From the NCBI GenBank assembly GCA_026125925.1, contig JAHCKF010000133.1, positions 1-8,424 of the forward strand: a stretch of 8,424 nt of DNA. The letters run 5' to 3'. The DNA is from Pseudolabrys sp. (lineage in GTDB: Bacteria; Pseudomonadota; Alphaproteobacteria; Rhizobiales; Xanthobacteraceae). The translations under genes and the position numbers were made by a program. The notes beneath the pieces are model-generated. The model was given only the letters and a program-made list of their open reading frames with translations. It was not told where the DNA came from and did not search any database. Shown one piece after another: positions 5,768 through 8,424 of the stretch (the stretch's first letter is position 1; each line of letters begins with the position of its first letter).

Positions 5768-7159
5768 CTAGCGCAGGCCGAACCACAGTGTGGCGATCGC
5801 CAGGAACGAGAAGAAGCCGACTACGTCGGTCACCGTGGTGACGAACGGGCTCGACGCCACCGCCGGATCGATCTTGAGCCGGTGCAGGCCGAGCGGAATG
5901 AGAATGCCGCCGGCCGCGGCAGCCAGCAGATTGCAGATCATGGCAAGGCCGATGACGATGCCGAGGCCCGGCACGTCGAACCAGACATAGGCGGCAACCC
6001 CGGTAATCACGGCAAAGGCGGCGCCATTCAGCACGCCCACCATGAGCTCGCGCAGGATCACCCGGCGCGCATTGCTCTCGCCCAGTTGCTGGGTCGCCAG
6101 CGCCCGCACGGCGACGGTCATGGTCTGGGTCGTGGCATTGCCGCCCTGGCTCGCCACGATCGGCGCCAGCACGGCCAGCGCCACCATCTGCTGCAACTGG
6201 CCCTCGAACAGGCCGAGCACCGACGACGCGACGAAGGCCGTGGCGAGATTGACCAGCAGCCAGTTGAAGCGGTAGCGCGCGATGGTCCAGACCGAGTCCG
6301 AGAGTTCTTCGTCGGCCGGCACGCCGCCGAGTGCCTTGATGTCCTCGTCGGCCTCCTCCTGGATGACGTCGGCGACGTCGTCGAACATGACGACGCCGAC
6401 CAGCCTGTCGGCTTCATCGACCACCGGCACCGAGACCATGTCGTAGCGCTGAAACAGATGCGCGACGTTCTCCTGGGTCTCGGCGGGCAGGACGCGGCGG
6501 CGTTCTTCGTCCATCAGCTCGGCGACCGGCACCGGGCGCTTGGCCCGCAGCAGCCGGTTGAGCGGCACCGCGCCAAGGAAGCGCCCCGCGTCGTCGACGA
6601 CATAGAGTTCGTAGAACTGATCCGGCAGGTCCTCGGTCTCGCGCATGTAATCGATCGCCCGCCCGACATTCCAGCCGGGGGTGACGGCGATGAACTCGGT
6701 CTGCATCCGCCGGCCGGCCGAGAATTCCGGATAATCCAGGCTGCGGGTGAGCGCGAGGCGCTCGTCCGCCGGCAGGTGATCGAGGATCTCGCTGCGTTCC
6801 TCGCTCGGGATATCGGCGAGGATGGTAACGGCGTCGTCGGACTCGATATCGCGCACGCCCTCCGCCACGGTCTGCGGCGTCAGCTCTTCGAGAATCTCCT
6901 CGCGAACGGAAGCGTCGATTTCAGTCAGGGCGGTGAAGTCGAAGTCGATGCCGAGCAGTTCCACGAGCCGCGGCCGCTGGGCCGGATCGAGGGCCTCCAC
7001 CAGCGCGCCGAGGTCGGATTCATGCAGATCGTCGACCAGCCGCCGCAGCGTTTCGACGTCGCCGGCATCGATAGCGCGCGCGGCCTCGGCGACGAATTCC
7101 GGACGGATCGCGCCGTCCGGCTCGCGCAGTTCGGGGAGTTCGAGCGCTTGCTCAGTCAT
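5768..7159 (-). CDS. mgtE: Magnesium transporter MgtE
   Basis: This inner-membrane magnesium-selective channel/transporter has 463 residues, close to the usual 450 or so. The order is standard: N-terminal helical MgtE_N domain (about 25-140), two CBS domains (about 152-205 and 214-270) that sense cytoplasmic magnesium, a linker helix, then five membrane segments from about 298 to 460. Diagnostic residues are P-I-V-A-S-Q-G-G-N-A-T-T-Q-T at 333-346 and P-F-V-T-T-V-T-D-V-V-G at 438-448, where D445 matches the pore aspartate that binds magnesium. The many acidic residues in the N and CBS regions fit the known magnesium gating. ATG 7157-7159 is chosen because GGGAG (7164-7168) lies 4 bases upstream and the domain begins soon after; the open frame continues to 7342 without a plausible start. 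I do not recognise an M-box riboswitch in the leader. It diverges from the deacetylase gene. Confidence 0.95.
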   Translation of the reverse strand: MTEQALELPELREPDGAIRPEFVAEAARAIDAGDVETLRRLVDDLHESDLGALVEALDPAQRPRLVELLGIDFDFTALTEIDASVREEILEELTPQTVAEGVRDIESDDAVTILADIPSEERSEILDHLPADERLALTRSLDYPEFSAGRRMQTEFIAVTPGWNVGRAIDYMRETEDLPDQFYELYVVDDAGRFLGAVPLNRLLRAKRPVPVAELMDEERRRVLPAETQENVAHLFQRYDMVSVPVVDEADRLVGVVMFDDVADVIQEEADEDIKALGGVPADEELSDSVWTIARYRFNWLLVNLATAFVASSVLGLFEGQLQQMVALAVLAPIVASQGGNATTQTMTVAVRALATQQLGESNARRVILRELMVGVLNGAAFAVITGVAAYVWFDVPGLGIVIGLAMICNLLAAAAGGILIPLGLHRLKIDPAVASSPFVTTVTDVVGFFSFLAIATLWFGLR

Positions 7160-7172
7160 GAGGCTCCCGCTT

Positions 7173-7184
7173 GCCGGCACCGGC
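7173..7184. repeat. Compact inverted repeat in the mgtE leader
   Basis: GCCGG-CA-CCGGC is a 12-base sequence with perfect 5-base arms, starting 5 bases upstream of the mgtE ribosome binding site (7164-7168). It could fold as a small hairpin next to that site, but the arms are short and its function is unknown. Apart from this, the 195-base divergent gap to the deacetylase (7160-7354) shows no clear feature. Confidence 0.35.
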
Positions 7185-7354
7185 ACCTGAGACTGCGACC
7201 ATCGGTTATTTTGGCGAATGTTGTGTGTCGTATCCCGAAATCGGATGCGGCACCCACGCCGAGGCTTGTACGCTTGGCGCGCTGGCGAGCGCAATCGGAA
7301 AGGCGTAAAAGCCGCCCCACATTCGACCCGTCGCACCTTCAACAGGTCCCGGCC

Positions 7355-8143
7355 ATGCTACGTATCGTCGCCGTGCTCATGGTTGCCGCCGCAGCGCTGA
7401 GCGTCCTCGCCTCGGCCTTGCCGTCGACGGCCGCGGCGGCGGACTGCCGGCCGGACGCACTCCGCACAGAACGCACATTGGTGGTCAGCGCCGCGACTAC
7501 GCCGCGGGTCGGCCGCAAGCAGTTTCCCGGCACCTTGCCGCTCGCCGACAAGGAGCTGGTGCTGACCTTCGACGACGGACCGTGGCCGACGACGACGCCG
7601 AAGGTGCTCGACGCGCTCAAGGCCGAATGCGTGCGCGCCACCTTCTTCCTGCTCGGCCGCAACGCCGACGCCCACCCGCAGCTCGTCCGCCGCGAACAGG
7701 CCGAGGGCCACTCGATCGGCCATCACACTTATTCGCACCCGCTGCTGGCGCACATGCCGCTTGCCAAGGCCGAGGCCGAGATCGACCGCGGCATCGCCCG
7801 CGACGAAGCGGCGCTCAACGGCGTGGCGCGGCGCGAGCCGTCGACGCCGTTCTTCCGCTTTCCCGGCTTTGCCTCGAACCAGACGCTGCTCGACCGGCTC
7901 CAGGACCGCGGCATCGTCGTGTTCGGCGCCGATGTCTGGGCCAGCGACTGGAATCCGATGACGCCGGAGGCGCAGCTTCAGCTCCTGCTCAAGCGGATCG
8001 AGCATGTCGGCCGAGGTATCGTCCTACTGCACGACACCAAGGCGCAGACCGCCCACATGCTGCCGCGACTGTTGCGCGAGCTAAAAGTGCGCGGCTATCG
8101 GATCGTCCACATCGTGCCGCCTTCCGCCGCCGTCACGAATTGA
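7355..8143 (+). CDS. Exported polysaccharide deacetylase (NodB homology domain)
   Basis: This secreted or periplasmic carbohydrate esterase family 4-type enzyme of 262 residues would remove N- or O-acetyl groups from a polysaccharide or peptidoglycan using a metal ion. The N-terminus is a clear signal peptide: residues 5-23 are hydrophobic and a likely cleavage site is A-A-A before D30. The NodB motifs are complete: T-F-D-D-G-P at 71-76 (D73 base, D74 metal ligand), H-T-Y-S-H at 124-128 (two metal histidines), R-F-P-G at 168-171, D-V-W-A-S-D-W at 193-199, and L-L-H-D at 224-227 with H226. The frame is open far upstream (antisense to mgtE), so the start rests on ATG 7355 with its signal peptide and a weak AGG 8 bases before. 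It is divergent from mgtE and followed by a possible terminator. The substrate cannot be read from the sequence. Confidence 0.92.
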   Translation: MLRIVAVLMVAAAALSVLASALPSTAAAADCRPDALRTERTLVVSAATTPRVGRKQFPGTLPLADKELVLTFDDGPWPTTTPKVLDALKAECVRATFFLLGRNADAHPQLVRREQAEGHSIGHHTYSHPLLAHMPLAKAEAEIDRGIARDEAALNGVARREPSTPFFRFPGFASNQTLLDRLQDRGIVVFGADVWASDWNPMTPEAQLQLLLKRIEHVGRGIVLLHDTKAQTAHMLPRLLRELKVRGYRIVHIVPPSAAVTN

Positions 8144-8147
8144 GACA

Positions 8148-8172
8148 ACCGCCCGGCCGGTGTTTCCTTTTT
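8148..8172 (+). terminator. Possible factor-independent terminator after the deacetylase
   Basis: ACCG (8148-8151) and CGGT (8158-8161) form a short GC-rich stem around a 6-base loop, 5 bases after the deacetylase stop. A T-rich tract (GTTTCCTTTTT) follows at once. The stem is short, so this is only moderately supported. Confidence 0.4.
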
Positions 8173-8201
8173 GCCGCATCGCCAAAAATTCCTCGGCAAA
8201 A
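8169..8201. repeat. 8-base inverted repeat in the deacetylase/secreted-protein gap
   Basis: TTTTGCCG (8169-8176) and CGGCAAAA (8194-8201) are perfect reverse complements separated by 17 bases. The left arm overlaps the T tract of the possible terminator. It could extend the termination structure or be a binding site for a dimeric regulator. Confidence 0.5.
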
Positions 8202-8219
8202 CAAGCCTGTGGACATTCT

Positions 8220-8318
8220 CAAGGGTTAATTTTCGGTTCATACGCCGCCCGCTAGCGTAGATTCGTATCGCCCGCATCCAACGCGCCATCAGAGCGCGAG
8301 GGCGCGGACAAGGGTTAA
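8220..8318 (+). repeat. Direct repeat CAAGGGTTAA, two copies upstream of the last gene
   Basis: CAAGGGTTAA occurs exactly at 8220-8229 and again at 8309-8318, starts 89 bases apart. The second copy ends 12 bases before the start codon of the next gene and so overlaps its ribosome-binding region; the first lies about 100 bases upstream. Each contains a TTAA core. Confidence 0.5.
8226..8240 (+). promoter_or_regulatory. CtrA-like site (one mismatch)
   Basis: TTAA, 7 bases, then TTCA resembles the alphaproteobacterial CtrA box TTAA-N7-TTAA with one mismatch in the second half. It is 90 bases upstream of the next start codon. The assignment is tentative; the half-site alone is common. Confidence 0.25.
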
Positions 8319-8330
8319 AGGCGGGGTTTC

Positions 8331-8424
8331 ATGCTCAGGTTTGTTGTCGCGTTGGCGCTGGCCGTCGGGCTGGCGGGCGCATCGTCGTCGGTACGCGCCG
8401 AAGAGCCGGCGAGCGAACACATGC
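8331..8424 (+). CDS. Start of a secreted protein (gene cut by the right edge)
   Basis: Only 31 codons are visible, beginning at ATG 8331. They encode M-L-R-F followed by a hydrophobic stretch of about 16 residues (V-V-A-L-A-L-A-V-G-L-A-G-A-S-S-S) and V-R-A-E-E-P, a typical Sec signal peptide with a likely cleavage site after V-R-A (residue 23). The mature protein would start E-E-P-A-S-E-H-M. AAAGG at 8317-8321 sits 9 bases before the ATG and can act as the ribosome site. The frame is open to the window edge. The visible part does not allow a family or function to be named; it is in the same direction as the exported deacetylase but separated from it by 187 bases that carry a possible terminator and several short repeats, so it probably has its own promoter. 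Confidence 0.7.
   Translation, partial: MLRFVVALALAVGLAGASSSVRAEEPASEHM

Noticed and set aside
7160..7342. Longer N-terminus for MgtE up to 7342
   Set aside because: The added residues are basic and unlike the family, no ribosome site supports a start there, and GGGAG precedes the ATG at 7157-7159.
5882..7354. Very long + strand open frame opposite mgtE, continuous with the deacetylase frame
   Set aside because: It is antisense to a complete, well-matched mgtE and its translation is low-complexity with no recognisable domain. It arises from the codon bias of mgtE; the real deacetylase starts at 7355 with a signal peptide.

Overview
The window reads as a piece of chromosome from a GC-rich alphaproteobacterium, most likely a member of Hyphomicrobiales (Rhizobiales; relatives of Bradyrhizobium, Rhodopseudomonas or Xanthobacteraceae). 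This is an inference from the strong G/C bias at third codon positions, the protein family styles and the gene content; no rRNA or other marker is present to fix the genus. Coding is dense, with no gap above about 230 bases. I see no insertion sequence, phage gene, tRNA, rRNA or CRISPR array.

Layout, left to right. The window opens inside an FTR1-family iron permease gene (+ strand, C-terminal 149 residues). Its stop overlaps the stop of a small convergent gene for an XRE-type helix-turn-helix regulator (- strand). That regulator diverges from a stand-alone D-alanine--D-alanine ligase gene (+). The ligase gene converges, with a 13-base gap, on a probable two-gene - strand operon: isovaleryl-CoA dehydrogenase followed by a PhnB-like VOC-fold protein. 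Next on the - strand comes a membrane-anchored GGDEF-EAL protein with a degenerate cyclase domain and a complete phosphodiesterase site, and upstream of it the magnesium channel/transporter gene mgtE (-). Divergent from mgtE is an exported NodB-family polysaccharide deacetylase (+). After a short intergenic stretch with small repeats and a possible CtrA-like site, a second secreted protein begins (+) and runs off the right edge.

How they fit together. Most of these are housekeeping or single-function genes rather than one pathway: envelope synthesis or remodelling (Ddl, deacetylase), metal transport (FTR1, MgtE), branched-chain acyl-CoA oxidation (isovaleryl-CoA dehydrogenase) and cyclic-di-GMP turnover (EAL protein). 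The only convincing operon is the dehydrogenase plus the VOC protein.

I found no clear new multi-gene system. The points most worth a second look are the degenerate-GGDEF/intact-EAL architecture with its uncertain N-terminus, the in-frame single stop codon between mgtE and that gene, the orphan antitoxin-like regulator, and the repeats between 8148 and 8330.
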